Shown here: positions 19,355-28,922 of the stretch, one piece after another
How the letters are laid out: the number at the start of each line of letters is the position of its first letter
How positions within the stretch are numbered: the stretch's first letter is position 1
Source: an uncultured Ectothiorhodospiraceae bacterium
GTDB taxonomy: Bacteria > Pseudomonadota > Gammaproteobacteria > Nitrococcales > Nitrococcaceae
NCBI GenBank assembly: GCA_913056315.1
Contig: CAJXMZ010000004.1
Location: forward strand, 1 to 46,532
Length of the DNA: 46,532 nt
Direction of reading: 5' to 3'
Made by a program: the position numbers and the translations under genes
Notes under the pieces: model-generated
Told to the model about the DNA's origin: nothing
Database searches by the model: none
The model's input: the letters and a program-made list of their open reading frames with translations, nothing else

Positions 19355-19909
19355 ATGCCCGATCGCTCGATTTCTCCAAGCAATGCATCGCCCTCGGTGG
19401 TCAGCCCTTTCCCCGATCAAGGGCATGATCATACGCGCTGTATTGACACGGCAATCCGTCAAGCCGAGATGCTGTGTGCATCGCGCTCACGGCGTTTAAC
19501 GCCGCTGCGTCGTCGGGTGCTCGAGTTAGTTTGGGCAAGCCATCAACCGGTGAAAGCTTATGATTTGTTGGCGCATTTGCGACAAGAATCCGCTTCTGCC
19601 GCGCCACCAACGGTATATCGGGCGTTAGATTTTTTGCTCGCCGAGCGTTTGATTCATCGTTTGGCCTCACTCAACGCCTATGTTGGCTGTGCGCAACCAG
19701 ATCATCGTCATGCGGGGCAGTTCTTAATTTGCGCACAGTGCCAGGCGGTTGCTGAGCTGGATGACGATTCGATTAGCGATTTGTTGGGCCATCGTGCCGC
19801 TGAGCAAGGGTTTGTGCTGACCGATCAAGTCATTGAGCTTGAGGGAATTTGTCCCCGCTGTCGCGGTGCACAGCCGCGCGCTGATGCGTTGGCCAACGAT
19901 AGCCTATGA
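19355..19909 (+). CDS. Fur-family transcriptional repressor, Zur-like
   Basis: RRLTPLRRRVLELVWASHQPVKAYDLLAHLRQ...PPTVYRALDFLLAERLIHRL; CxxC metal sites (LICAQCQAV, ICPRCRG). Confidence 0.88.
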   Translation: MPDRSISPSNASPSVVSPFPDQGHDHTRCIDTAIRQAEMLCASRSRRLTPLRRRVLELVWASHQPVKAYDLLAHLRQESASAAPPTVYRALDFLLAERLIHRLASLNAYVGCAQPDHRHAGQFLICAQCQAVAELDDDSISDLLGHRAAEQGFVLTDQVIELEGICPRCRGAQPRADALANDSL

Positions 19910-20664
19910 GTGATTCATCGAGTATTGACCCACGTGAGATGGCGCATTATGAGCGCTTAGCTGCGAGTTGGTGGGACCCCACAGGTCCGTTTTGGCCGCT
20001 GCATGGGCTGAATACCTTTCGCGTGAGCTATCTTCGCGCGCAGCTGCGCGACCATTTTAATCTGCCAGATACGCCAACGCCGCTGGCTGGCTTATCGTTG
20101 CTCGATATTGGCTGTGGTGGCGGTTTATTAAGCGAGTCCATGGCGCGTTTAGGCGCGCAGGTGACTGGAGTTGATCCGGTCGCGCGCAACATTGCGATCG
20201 CGCAAGACCATGCCCAACAATCGGGGCTTTCAATTGATTATCGTTGTCAGAGTGTTGAGTCACTGCGGCAGACGGCGCCGCTTTTTGACGCGGTGCTTAA
20301 CATGGAAGTTGTCGAGCATGTAGAGGGCTTGGATGGCTTTATGCAAGCCTGTGCTGAGCGCGTTCGACCGGGTGGGTTAATGTTTGTTGCCACCATTAAT
20401 CGTACGTTATTGGCGGGTTTTACTGCGATTTTTGGTGCCGAATATGTGCTGCGCTGGTTGCCGCGGGGCACGCATCAATATCGCAAGCTACGCCGGCCAA
20501 GCGAGGTATCAGCGGCGCTTGAACGCGGGGGAATGCAAGTCAGCGATCAAACGGGTGTTGCGGTTAGCCCCTTCACAAGACGATTTCGATTCACCTCAAG
20601 CTTGGCGGTTAACTACATGCTGAGCGCGCAAAAACCCAAAGCAAACGCAGGTGCAGTAAAATGA
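19906..20664 (+). CDS. ubiG: Bifunctional 2-polyprenyl-6-hydroxyphenol methylase / 3-demethylubiquinol 3-O-methyltransferase
   Basis: FERLAASWWDP-like N-term (YERLAASWWDPTGPFWPLHGLN), LLDIGCGGGLLSESMARLGAQVTGVD, EVVEHVEG. Confidence 0.95.
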   Translation: MSDSSSIDPREMAHYERLAASWWDPTGPFWPLHGLNTFRVSYLRAQLRDHFNLPDTPTPLAGLSLLDIGCGGGLLSESMARLGAQVTGVDPVARNIAIAQDHAQQSGLSIDYRCQSVESLRQTAPLFDAVLNMEVVEHVEGLDGFMQACAERVRPGGLMFVATINRTLLAGFTAIFGAEYVLRWLPRGTHQYRKLRRPSEVSAALERGGMQVSDQTGVAVSPFTRRFRFTSSLAVNYMLSAQKPKANAGAVK

Positions 20665-21485
20665 AGCGTTGGTCTGGTTGGGCGTTCGTCAGCCTGCTGC
20701 TCGTGCCCGTGTTGGCCAGCGCGCTCACGCTCAACGGCCCGCATCAACAAGGTGGACTGCTCGCGGGCCAGGTTAGCCCAAACAGCCAAGTCCAAGCCTT
20801 GGGGCATGAGGTGCCAGTGGACGCCGCTGGCCGCTTTATTATCGGGCTTGGGCGCGATGCCCCGGCGCGCTTTATGCTGCGTGTCGAACAGCCTGACGGC
20901 GTTGTTAACACGCACAGCATCGAGGTGGCGGCGCGTGACTATGCCATTCAGCGCATCGATGGTTTGCCGAGTAACCAAGTGAGTCCGGATGCCGATACCT
21001 TAGCCCGCATTCGCCGTGATAATGCCGCCGTGGGCGCTGCTCGGGCTGAGCGCTTGCCACAACGCTATTTTGATAGTGGCTGGATTTGGCCGGTTACCGG
21101 GCCGATTTCTGGGGTGTATGGCAGCCAACGTATTCTCAATGGCCAACCTCGCCAGCCGCACTATGGTGTCGATATTGCGCGGGCAACGGGCACACCGGTA
21201 CGCGCGCCGGCAGATGGCATCGTGACGCTTGCCGCTCGAGATTTGTTTTTCTCGGGCGGCACCTTGATCTTAGACCATGGTCAGGGGCTTTCGTCGAGCT
21301 TTCTGCACTTGTCAGCCATGCGCGTTGAGGCCGGCGACCCGGTTGAACAGGGCGAGGTCATTGCCGAGGTGGGTGCAACCGGCCGGGTCACCGGAGCGCA
21401 TCTTGATTGGCGCATGAATTGGTTTGATCAGCGCATTGATCCCACCTTGTTGGTGCCACCGATGCCCGCGAGCACACAGCCATGA
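20661..21485 (+). CDS. M23-family peptidoglycan metallopeptidase
   Basis: Signal peptide; ISGVYGSQRILNGQPRQPHYGVDIARATGTPVRAPADGIV, HLDWRMNWFDQRIDPTLL. Confidence 0.9.
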   Translation: MKRWSGWAFVSLLLVPVLASALTLNGPHQQGGLLAGQVSPNSQVQALGHEVPVDAAGRFIIGLGRDAPARFMLRVEQPDGVVNTHSIEVAARDYAIQRIDGLPSNQVSPDADTLARIRRDNAAVGAARAERLPQRYFDSGWIWPVTGPISGVYGSQRILNGQPRQPHYGVDIARATGTPVRAPADGIVTLAARDLFFSGGTLILDHGQGLSSSFLHLSAMRVEAGDPVEQGEVIAEVGATGRVTGAHLDWRMNWFDQRIDPTLLVPPMPASTQP

Positions 21486-23050
21486 GCCAGCAGCAGCGTA
21501 TTATTGTCGTGTTGCCCGACCAGCTTGACCCGAACGGGGCATTGTTTGATGACGTCAATCCGGCCACTGACGTGGTGTGGCTGTGTGAATGGCCGGTGAA
21601 TCAACAGCCGCGGTGGGATCATCAACAACGCTTAGTGTTGTTCTTCTCGGCACTGCGGCATTTGCGTGACCATCTGTTAGCGAAGGGGCTAACGGTGATT
21701 TATCACGCCATCGATCAAGCGCCGCCCGCCCTATCGCAAGCGCCATTCACCGATCAACTAGCCAAAGATCTGGCCGAAATCTGTCCGCAACATGTCGTGG
21801 TGATGGAGCCGGCTGACTGGCAGCTCGAGCAGCGCTTGCATGCGGTCTTGGCAGCTGCTCCGGCGGCTGTTGATTGGCGTGAGGATCGTCACTTTATGGC
21901 CAGCCGCAATGATTTTAAGCGCTGGGCCGAGGGCCGGAAGTCGCTGACGATGGAGTATTTTTATCGTGAGATGCGTAAGCGCTACGACATCTTAATGGAG
22001 GCGGGCAAACCGGTCGGGGGCGAGTGGAATTTTGATAAAGATAACCGCGCGGCGTTTGGCAAAGACGGCCCGGGCGCTTTACCTGAGCATCCCACGTTTG
22101 CGCCTGATGCGATAACGCTTGAGGTGATTGCCCAGGTTGAGGCGCGATTTGCTGATCACCCCGGTCATGCGGGTGACTTTAATCAACCGGTTACCCCCGA
22201 TCAGGCAAGCGCGGCGTTAGATGATTTTATTGCCAACCGCCTACCGGATTTTGGCACTTTTCAAGATGCGATATGGACCGGTGAGCCCTTACTGTTTCAC
22301 GCGCGCTTATCGGCGGCTTTAAATTTACGCTTGCTTGATCCACGCGTGTGTATTGATCGCGCCGTTGCTGCTTGGCAAGCCGGGGCGGCGCCTTTGAACG
22401 CCGTTGAGGGGTTTGTTCGCCAAATTTTGGGTTGGCGCGAGTTCATCCGGGGCGTGTACTGGACGCAAATGCCGCAGTACGCTGAGCATAATGCGCTCGG
22501 CCATACGGCCGCCATGCCGGCGCTATTTTGGGATGGCCAAACCGATATGGCTTGCCTTGCCGATGCGATGTCCGCGCTACAACGCTACGGCTATGCGCAT
22601 CATATTCAACGCCTAATGGTGCTGGGGCTGTTTGCTCAGCTCTATGGCGCCCATCCCTACGCCTTTCACCAATGGCACATGGCAATGTATCTCGATGCAC
22701 ACGACTGGGTTAGCTTGCCGAATGCGTTGGGGATGAGCCAATACGGCGATGGCGGCATTGTGGGGACCAAGCCGTATTGCGCCAGCGGTGCTTACATCGA
22801 TCGAATGAGTAATGCTTGCGGGCAATGTCGGTTTAACCCAAAGCAGGCTACCGGCGAGCAGGCGTGTCCGTTTACTACGCTGTATTGGGACTTTTTGGAT
22901 CGCCATGAAGCCGATTTAAGTCAAAATCGTCGTATGCAGTTCCAGCTACGTAATTTGCAACGCAAACCGGCTGAGCAGCGTGAAGCGATTCGTGTGCAGG
23001 CTAACCAGCTGCGAGAGGAACTTTCTGTGCCTAACAAGCACAAAGTATAG
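21482..23050 (+). CDS. Fe-S cluster photolyase / cryptochrome-related protein (FeS-BCP, prokaryotic (6-4) photolyase-like)
   Basis: VLPDQLDP N-term; RQILGWREFIRGVYW; MSQYGDGGIVGTKPYCASGAYIDRMSNACGQCRFNPKQATGEQACPFTTLYWDFL with Fe-S Cys pattern. Confidence 0.92.
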   Translation: MSQQQRIIVVLPDQLDPNGALFDDVNPATDVVWLCEWPVNQQPRWDHQQRLVLFFSALRHLRDHLLAKGLTVIYHAIDQAPPALSQAPFTDQLAKDLAEICPQHVVVMEPADWQLEQRLHAVLAAAPAAVDWREDRHFMASRNDFKRWAEGRKSLTMEYFYREMRKRYDILMEAGKPVGGEWNFDKDNRAAFGKDGPGALPEHPTFAPDAITLEVIAQVEARFADHPGHAGDFNQPVTPDQASAALDDFIANRLPDFGTFQDAIWTGEPLLFHARLSAALNLRLLDPRVCIDRAVAAWQAGAAPLNAVEGFVRQILGWREFIRGVYWTQMPQYAEHNALGHTAAMPALFWDGQTDMACLADAMSALQRYGYAHHIQRLMVLGLFAQLYGAHPYAFHQWHMAMYLDAHDWVSLPNALGMSQYGDGGIVGTKPYCASGAYIDRMSNACGQCRFNPKQATGEQACPFTTLYWDFLDRHEADLSQNRRMQFQLRNLQRKPAEQREAIRVQANQLREELSVPNKHKV

Positions 23051-23081
23051 GCGATTCGTGCATAGTTTTATTTAAGACAAG

Positions 23082-23093
23082 CTATGCTATATT
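23082..23093 (+). promoter_or_regulatory. Extended -10 promoter candidate (TATGC-TATATT)
   Basis: TG-n-TATATT at 23085-23093 with AT-rich upstream sequence; 7-8 nt before the small-RNA candidate. Confidence 0.5.
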
Positions 23094-23099
23094 GCATCG

Positions 23100-23156
23100 C
23101 AACAGAGAATTTTTCTCTCTCCTCCTCTTGGCCGGCACAATTGCCGGCTTTTTTTT
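23100..23156 (+). ncRNA. Candidate small RNA with CU-rich tract, ending at an intrinsic terminator
   Basis: Extended -10 at 23085-23093; hairpin AGAGAA-TTT-TTCTCT (23104-23118); pyrimidine tract CTCTCTCCTCCTCTT; terminator hairpin plus T8. Confidence 0.45.
23131..23156 (+). terminator. Rho-independent terminator
   Basis: GCCGGCA-CAAT-TGCCGGC stem followed by T8. Confidence 0.9.
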
Positions 23157-23170
23157 GCCTTAATTTCCGC

Positions 23171-23824
23171 CTATCGGTCGATGCAAAACACCGCTTCGCC
23201 ACTGGTGATAAAGCGTTTTTGCTCAGGCGCTTGGGTAACCAAAAAACCCCCGGTTAGGCTGCCGAAGGCTGGGAGAACTAGGCCTTTGTTGTGAGTGAGC
23301 ACAAAAGCGGGCAAGCGCAGTCGATCGCCTGCGCCCTCAATGGCGGCCACTGGATGCCAGTGTCCAGCGACCCAAGCTGACACCATGGTCTGCTCAGGCG
23401 GGTGGTGAAACAACCCAAGCCCCGCCTCGTTAATGCCCTCGCTCTGGCAGTCTAAAACGCCATTTAAAGCATCAAGCTCACGGTCGTGATTACCCTGAAT
23501 GGCCACGATTGGCAAAGTCGCATGCTGTGCGCGCCAGCGTTGAATGTTTTGAGCTAACTGCGGATCAGCACCAAGGCGTGTATGCAAAATATCACCCAAT
23601 AAGATTAAGCGCTCTGGGGCGTAGCGCTTAATGATTTGTGTACAGCGCTCAAGGGTATCCGCGGTATCGCCCTCGGGGATGGCAAGACCGGCACGGCGAA
23701 ACGCGGCGGCTTTGCCAAGGTGTAAATCAGCAATGAGCAACGTTTGCTGTGCTGGCCAAAACACTGCCCGTTCAGGCAGTAACTCGACGTTCAGGCCCTC
23801 CAGCTTTAATGGCATAGCAGTCAT
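23171..23824 (-). CDS. pdeM: Ligase-associated DNA damage response endonuclease PdeM (metallophosphoesterase)
   Basis: LLIADLHLGKAAAFRRAGLAIPEGDT, LLGDILHTR, IQGNHDRELD, WVAGHWHP; adjacent to Lhr-like helicase and ligase. Confidence 0.9.
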   Translation of the reverse strand: MTAMPLKLEGLNVELLPERAVFWPAQQTLLIADLHLGKAAAFRRAGLAIPEGDTADTLERCTQIIKRYAPERLILLGDILHTRLGADPQLAQNIQRWRAQHATLPIVAIQGNHDRELDALNGVLDCQSEGINEAGLGLFHHPPEQTMVSAWVAGHWHPVAAIEGAGDRLRLPAFVLTHNKGLVLPAFGSLTGGFLVTQAPEQKRFITSGEAVFCIDR

Positions 23825-26286
23825 GTTGTTTGCGCGGCTTTTTCAAGTTGGTTGACCATGCGCGCGACCCGATCGTGCCAAGATTGGGTTGTTAAGCGAT
23901 TGCGTAGTCGCTCGGCCCATAGCGGGAAGGCCAGCGGTGTGAATCGCTCGGTGGCATAGATGGACAGATGTGTTGTTGCCATCTGCTCAAGGGCTCCACG
24001 CAAACGCTGTACCTCAAGTGCTTGTTCCAACACCTCGCGGCGGGCTTGGGAGAGGAGTTGATTGTCCGGATCGTAGCGCACGATGGTATCGAAAATTAGA
24101 CCGCTCGAGGCCTGTAGCTGACGCGCACTTTTGCCGCGTCCGGGATAGCCTTGAAAGACTAATCCCGCGATACGCGCAATATCGCGAAATTGTCGCCGGG
24201 CAAGCTCGCTGGCGTTCATGGCAGCGAGTAAATCGCTGACTAAGTTCTCGGTGCTCAGCGCGGCGCGCAGGGTGTCTTGCGTGATCGCGGGTAATTCATC
24301 GGTGAGTAGCTCAAAACCATAGTCATTAACCGATAAGCTAAACGTGGCGGGGTGGAGTTGGCCCAATCGCCAAGCTAATAATGTTGCCAGCCCTTCGTGT
24401 GCGAGCCGGCCGGCGAACGGAAAAATAAACAAATGCTCGCCTTCTTTTGAGCGAGTTTGCTCGATGAGTAGATGTCCCGGTGTTGGCAGCGCCGACCAGC
24501 GCTGCTGGACAGCCAGTAGCGGTTTAAGCGCCTGCAGCTCAGGGCTTTCAAATTGACCCGCCTGCGCTTTGGCCAGCAGCGCGAGGACATTATCGGCCAA
24601 TGCGGTGGACAATGGCAGCCGCCCGCCTTGCCAGCGGGGAATCACCGAGCGGCGTTGATTCGAGTGGCGAACATAGGCGGTTAAATCTTTGACGCGAACC
24701 AGTGCCAGCCGTTTGCCTGCAAATAAAAAGACATCACCGGGTTTTAAACGGGCAATGAAACTCTCTTCGATACTGCCAATCACCCCGCCGCGCTGATAGC
24801 GAACGTGCATTGCGGTATCGCTATTAATGGTGCCAATGCTCATGCGGTGACGTTGGGCATGCGCACGGGTGGCGATGCGGTAGCGCTGATCAATGCCTTT
24901 CACCACGCGTTGAAACTCTGGGTAGGCCGCTAACACCGCGCCGCCTTGAGTAATAAAGGCAATAACCCATTCCCATTGGCTTTGCGTTAAGTCGGCATAG
25001 GCATGCGTTTGCCGGACTTCGTGCAAGCAATCCTCGGCATGAAAGCCAGGTCCGGTGGCTAGGGTAACGAGGTGCTGTGCGAGCACATCTAGGCTATTAC
25101 GCAACGGCACCCGCGCCTCGAGCTCACCTTTGTTCCACGCCTGGCGCGCTGCGGCCATTTCTAATAGCTCAAAGGCATGGGTGGGTACACACAAAATACG
25201 GCTCTCGCGGCCGGGTTGGTGACCACTGCGGCCGGCGCGCTGCGCTAGCCGCGCAACGCCCTTGGGGCTGCCAATTTGCACCACCCGATCAACTGGGGCG
25301 AAATCAACGCCCAAATCAAGGCTTGAGGTGGCCACAACACAGCGAAATTGACCTTGGCTGAGTCCGGCTTCGATGCGCTCACGCAATTCGTGATCGATTG
25401 AGCCATGGTGGAGGGCGAGCCCCTCAAGCCAATCACTGCGTGCATGCAGGATCGACTCAAACCAGCGCTCAGCTTGAGAGCGAGTATTGGTAAATAATAG
25501 GCAGCTGCCGGGGGCACTCAGATACTCAATCACGCCATCGAGCATTTCAGTGCCTAAATGACCAGCCCAAGGAAAGCGCGTGCCGGGCTGAGGCAATAGC
25601 GACTCAATGTGCAATGCCCGGCCTGCAGGCCCCTCGATTAATTGACCCTGGTTGGTATTGCCAAGCAGGCAGTCCATGGCTTGGTTTAAGTTGCCAAGCG
25701 TAGCCGATAGCCCCCAGGTGCGCAGTTCGGGTATTAGCCCGCGTAGATGCGCTAAACACAGCTCTAGCTGCACGCCGCGCTTGGTGCCGATGAGCTCATG
25801 CCACTCATCGACAACCACCGTTTTGAGTTGACTAAAAAACTGTGCGCTATCGGCATAGGAGAGCAATACCGACAGGCTCTCTGGCGTTGTGACAAGGGCT
25901 TGCGGCGGGTTGCGGCGCTGTCGTGTGCGCGTGGTGCTGGGCGTGTCACCGGTGCGCTTTTCAACCTGCCAGTTGAGCCCAACGCCGGTGAGCGCGGCTT
26001 GCAGGTTGGCCACGGTATCGCCGGCGAGTGCGCGCAGCGGGGTGATCCATAGTACTTGCACGCCCGCGGTGGTATGCGCTGAGTCAGATAGGGTTTGAGC
26101 GCTTAGCGCTTCATTGAGCGGCCCGCCCCAAGCAGCCAGCGATTTGCCTGAACCGGTGGCTGAGTGAATTAAGCCACTATGTCCTTGCGCGTAAGCTGAC
26201 CAAGCCGCGCGTTGAAACCGCGCCGCCTCCCAGCCCTGGGCCTCAAACCACGCCAATAGAGCCGGATGAATCGACTCAGCGGTCAT
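23821..26286 (-). CDS. Ligase-associated DNA damage response DEXH box helicase (Lhr-like)
   Basis: HSATGSGKSLAAWGGPLNE, LWITPLRALAGDT, VVDEWHELIGTKRGVQLEL, WGLSATLGN, QRAGRSGHQPGRESRI. Confidence 0.95.
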   Translation of the reverse strand: MTAESIHPALLAWFEAQGWEAARFQRAAWSAYAQGHSGLIHSATGSGKSLAAWGGPLNEALSAQTLSDSAHTTAGVQVLWITPLRALAGDTVANLQAALTGVGLNWQVEKRTGDTPSTTRTRQRRNPPQALVTTPESLSVLLSYADSAQFFSQLKTVVVDEWHELIGTKRGVQLELCLAHLRGLIPELRTWGLSATLGNLNQAMDCLLGNTNQGQLIEGPAGRALHIESLLPQPGTRFPWAGHLGTEMLDGVIEYLSAPGSCLLFTNTRSQAERWFESILHARSDWLEGLALHHGSIDHELRERIEAGLSQGQFRCVVATSSLDLGVDFAPVDRVVQIGSPKGVARLAQRAGRSGHQPGRESRILCVPTHAFELLEMAAARQAWNKGELEARVPLRNSLDVLAQHLVTLATGPGFHAEDCLHEVRQTHAYADLTQSQWEWVIAFITQGGAVLAAYPEFQRVVKGIDQRYRIATRAHAQRHRMSIGTINSDTAMHVRYQRGGVIGSIEESFIARLKPGDVFLFAGKRLALVRVKDLTAYVRHSNQRRSVIPRWQGGRLPLSTALADNVLALLAKAQAGQFESPELQALKPLLAVQQRWSALPTPGHLLIEQTRSKEGEHLFIFPFAGRLAHEGLATLLAWRLGQLHPATFSLSVNDYGFELLTDELPAITQDTLRAALSTENLVSDLLAAMNASELARRQFRDIARIAGLVFQGYPGRGKSARQLQASSGLIFDTIVRYDPDNQLLSQARREVLEQALEVQRLRGALEQMATTHLSIYATERFTPLAFPLWAERLRNRLTTQSWHDRVARMVNQLEKAAQTT

Positions 26287-27875
26287 GACAGTAGCGCCTG
26301 CGCTTGGGCCAGGGTGTCGGCATCGTTCGGGCCTAAGTCTTCGCGCCAGCGCGCAATACGTGGAAAGCGCAAAGCTAAACCTGATTTATGCCGACGCGAC
26401 GGGGTGATCCCCTCAAACGCAAGCTCAAAGACTTGAACCGGTTCAACCGCACGCACCGGGCCAAAGCGCTCTTGGGTGTGCCGACGGATCCAGCGATCGA
26501 GTCGTCGAATTTCGGCATCGGTCAACCCAGAGTAAGCCTTAGCGATAGGCACCAACGTCTCACCGTCACGAATGGCAAAGCTATAGTCGGTGTATAAGTT
26601 GGCACGTCGGCCGTGACCGGGTTGTGCGTAAACTAAGATGGCATCGAGCGTCAGCGGGCTAATCTTCCACTTCCACCACGGCCCACGAGGCCTGCCCGTT
26701 CCATAGTGACTGGCTTTGGCCTTGAGCATAAAACCCTCAACCCCGCGTGAGCGTGATTCGGCGTGCTGTTTGGCTAACTCTGACCAGCTATCAGCGAAGA
26801 CCTGGGGCGAGATCATAATGGGGGTATTGAGGGTGTCCAATAGCTGGTTTAAGCGCGTTCGGCGTTGAGTGAGTGGCTGGGTGCGAATGTCGATCGCGTC
26901 TTGCTCGAGCAAGTCATAGGTGAGCAATCGGGTCGGCACCTCACTGAGTAGTTTGGCGTCGATACGCTTGCGTCCCAAGCGTCGCTGCAACTGCGCAAAG
27001 GGCAGGACACCTTCGTCCCAAGCTAAAATTTCGCCGTCGATAATCGTATTGATGGGTAATGCGTGGGCGGCCTCAATAATCTCAGGAAATTGTTGATTAA
27101 TGAGCGCCTCACCGCGACTCCACAAATAAATGGCATCGGCCCGGCGCACCAGTTGGGCGCGAATCCCGTCCCACTTCCATTCAATCTGCCAGTCTTCGAT
27201 CGGTCCTAGCGTCTGATGTGTCGGTGTCTCAAGTGGATGGGCCAAAAAAAACGGAAACGGGCGTGATGCATCTTCTTGGCCTGAGCGCTCGGCAAATAAA
27301 CCCTGATAAAAGTCTGCATCGGGGTTCCAATGGCCCATCAAGCGATGAGCAATTACCGGTTGAGGCTGATGACTGGCTTTGGCCAGCGCACGCTCGACCA
27401 GCGTTTGCGATACGCCAATGCGCAGCGCCCCGGTGAGCAGCTTGGTATACAGAAATCGCTCCTCGCTGCTTAGCGTTTGCCAAGCCTGCATGACGCGTTC
27501 GCGGCGTTGGTCATCCTCGAGTAAGCGCAGCGGAAGGATGTTGGCTTCGACCCACTCGGCCAACCCGATTGCGGCGGTTGGATTGGCCTGAGTGGGTTGC
27601 TCGGTGAGAACGAGAGCGATGGTTTCGGCTAAATCGCCCACGTGCTCGTGGGTTTGCTCAATCAGCCACAACGGCAGACCGCTAGCTTGCGCAAGCCATT
27701 GTCGTAGCTGCACCGGGCCAATGAGGCGCTTGAGACGTCTGCCGCTTAAAAAGTAAACCGCCCACGCGCCATCGGCTGCGGATGCGCTCGCAAAGTAATC
27801 GGCCATTGCGGTGACTTTGGCTTTGGTGCCGCGTTGCTCATCTAAGCGCTGAAAGAGTTTGGCAAACGCCTGCAT
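26283..27875 (-). CDS. ATP-dependent DNA ligase
   Basis: Nucleotidyl-transfer motif EWKWDGIRAQLV; IDGEILAWDEG; EGFMLKAKASHYGTGRPRGPWWKWK. Confidence 0.95.
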   Translation of the reverse strand: MQAFAKLFQRLDEQRGTKAKVTAMADYFASASAADGAWAVYFLSGRRLKRLIGPVQLRQWLAQASGLPLWLIEQTHEHVGDLAETIALVLTEQPTQANPTAAIGLAEWVEANILPLRLLEDDQRRERVMQAWQTLSSEERFLYTKLLTGALRIGVSQTLVERALAKASHQPQPVIAHRLMGHWNPDADFYQGLFAERSGQEDASRPFPFFLAHPLETPTHQTLGPIEDWQIEWKWDGIRAQLVRRADAIYLWSRGEALINQQFPEIIEAAHALPINTIIDGEILAWDEGVLPFAQLQRRLGRKRIDAKLLSEVPTRLLTYDLLEQDAIDIRTQPLTQRRTRLNQLLDTLNTPIMISPQVFADSWSELAKQHAESRSRGVEGFMLKAKASHYGTGRPRGPWWKWKISPLTLDAILVYAQPGHGRRANLYTDYSFAIRDGETLVPIAKAYSGLTDAEIRRLDRWIRRHTQERFGPVRAVEPVQVFELAFEGITPSRRHKSGLALRFPRIARWREDLGPNDADTLAQAQALLS

Positions 27876-28888
27876 TAGCCATCCTCGCTATGGTCATCGC
27901 CATCGCCATACAGGGTCGCCAGCGGCCGGGCGCTTAGCCCTTGTTCGTTGAGATAGCGCACCAATTCGTCGGCGCGGCCATGGGTGGTGAGCACTTGGCT
28001 CGCGCCGCTGTCGTGAATGCTCTGCAGTAAGCCGGGCCAGTCCACATGATCTGACACCACAAAGCCACGGTCATGCCCACGACGGCGACGGTTGCCTCGA
28101 ATTTGCATCCAACCTGAGGCAAATCCAGTGGCCGGTTTGCGAAAACGCCGCATCCAAGTTGAACCGGCAGCGCTGGGTGGGGCAATGATTAAGCTGCGGC
28201 TAAAGTCTTCATTGCTGGGTGCTTCGCTCACGCGCTGTGCCGGTGGTAAATGAATGCCGGCATCGCGATAGAGCTGGGTTAGCGGGGCGACTGCGCCGTG
28301 CAGATAAATTGGCCCTGGACGATCTTTGCCAAGCGCAGCCATCAGGCGTTGTGCTTTACCTAGGGCATAACAAAATAGCACCGTGGTACGACCTGCCTCG
28401 GCGTTGGTTTGCCACCACTGGTTAATCGCGCGGGCAACCGTGGCCACCGGCGGCCATCGATACACGGGCAGGGCGAAGGTCGCTTCGGTAATGAACGTGT
28501 CACATCGCACGGGTTCAAAGGGCGCGCAGGTTAGATCGGTATCGCGCTTATAGTCGCCGGAAGCTACCCAGACCTCGCCTTGGTGTTCGACCCGAATTTG
28601 CGCTGATCCCAGAACATGGCCGGCCGGATGCAAACTCACCGTGACCGGGCCAAACGCCTGTGGTTCACCGTAGGCGAGGGCGCTGATGCGCGCGCGTTTG
28701 CCCAATCGGTGGCGGAGTAAACCAATGCCCGGTTGTGCGGCCCAATAGTGATGACTGCCGCTGCGCGCATGGTCGGCATGGGCATGGGTAATAACCGCCC
28801 GTGAGACGGCTCGCCAGGGGTCGATATAAAAATCGCCGGCAGCGCAGTAGAGGCCCTGAGCGGTTGGCTGGATGAGCGGTACGGTCAT
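27875..28888 (-). CDS. Ligase-associated DNA damage response exonuclease (metallo-beta-lactamase fold)
   Basis: VITHAHADHARSGSHHYW; LHPAGHVLGSAQIRVEHQGEVWVASGDYKRD; ends at ligase start; ATG at 28888. Confidence 0.93.
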   Translation of the reverse strand: MTVPLIQPTAQGLYCAAGDFYIDPWRAVSRAVITHAHADHARSGSHHYWAAQPGIGLLRHRLGKRARISALAYGEPQAFGPVTVSLHPAGHVLGSAQIRVEHQGEVWVASGDYKRDTDLTCAPFEPVRCDTFITEATFALPVYRWPPVATVARAINQWWQTNAEAGRTTVLFCYALGKAQRLMAALGKDRPGPIYLHGAVAPLTQLYRDAGIHLPPAQRVSEAPSNEDFSRSLIIAPPSAAGSTWMRRFRKPATGFASGWMQIRGNRRRRGHDRGFVVSDHVDWPGLLQSIHDSGASQVLTTHGRADELVRYLNEQGLSARPLATLYGDGDDHSEDG

Positions 28889-28922
28889 ACGGGTTATTGT
28901 AGCGCGGGATACAGGAGACTGA

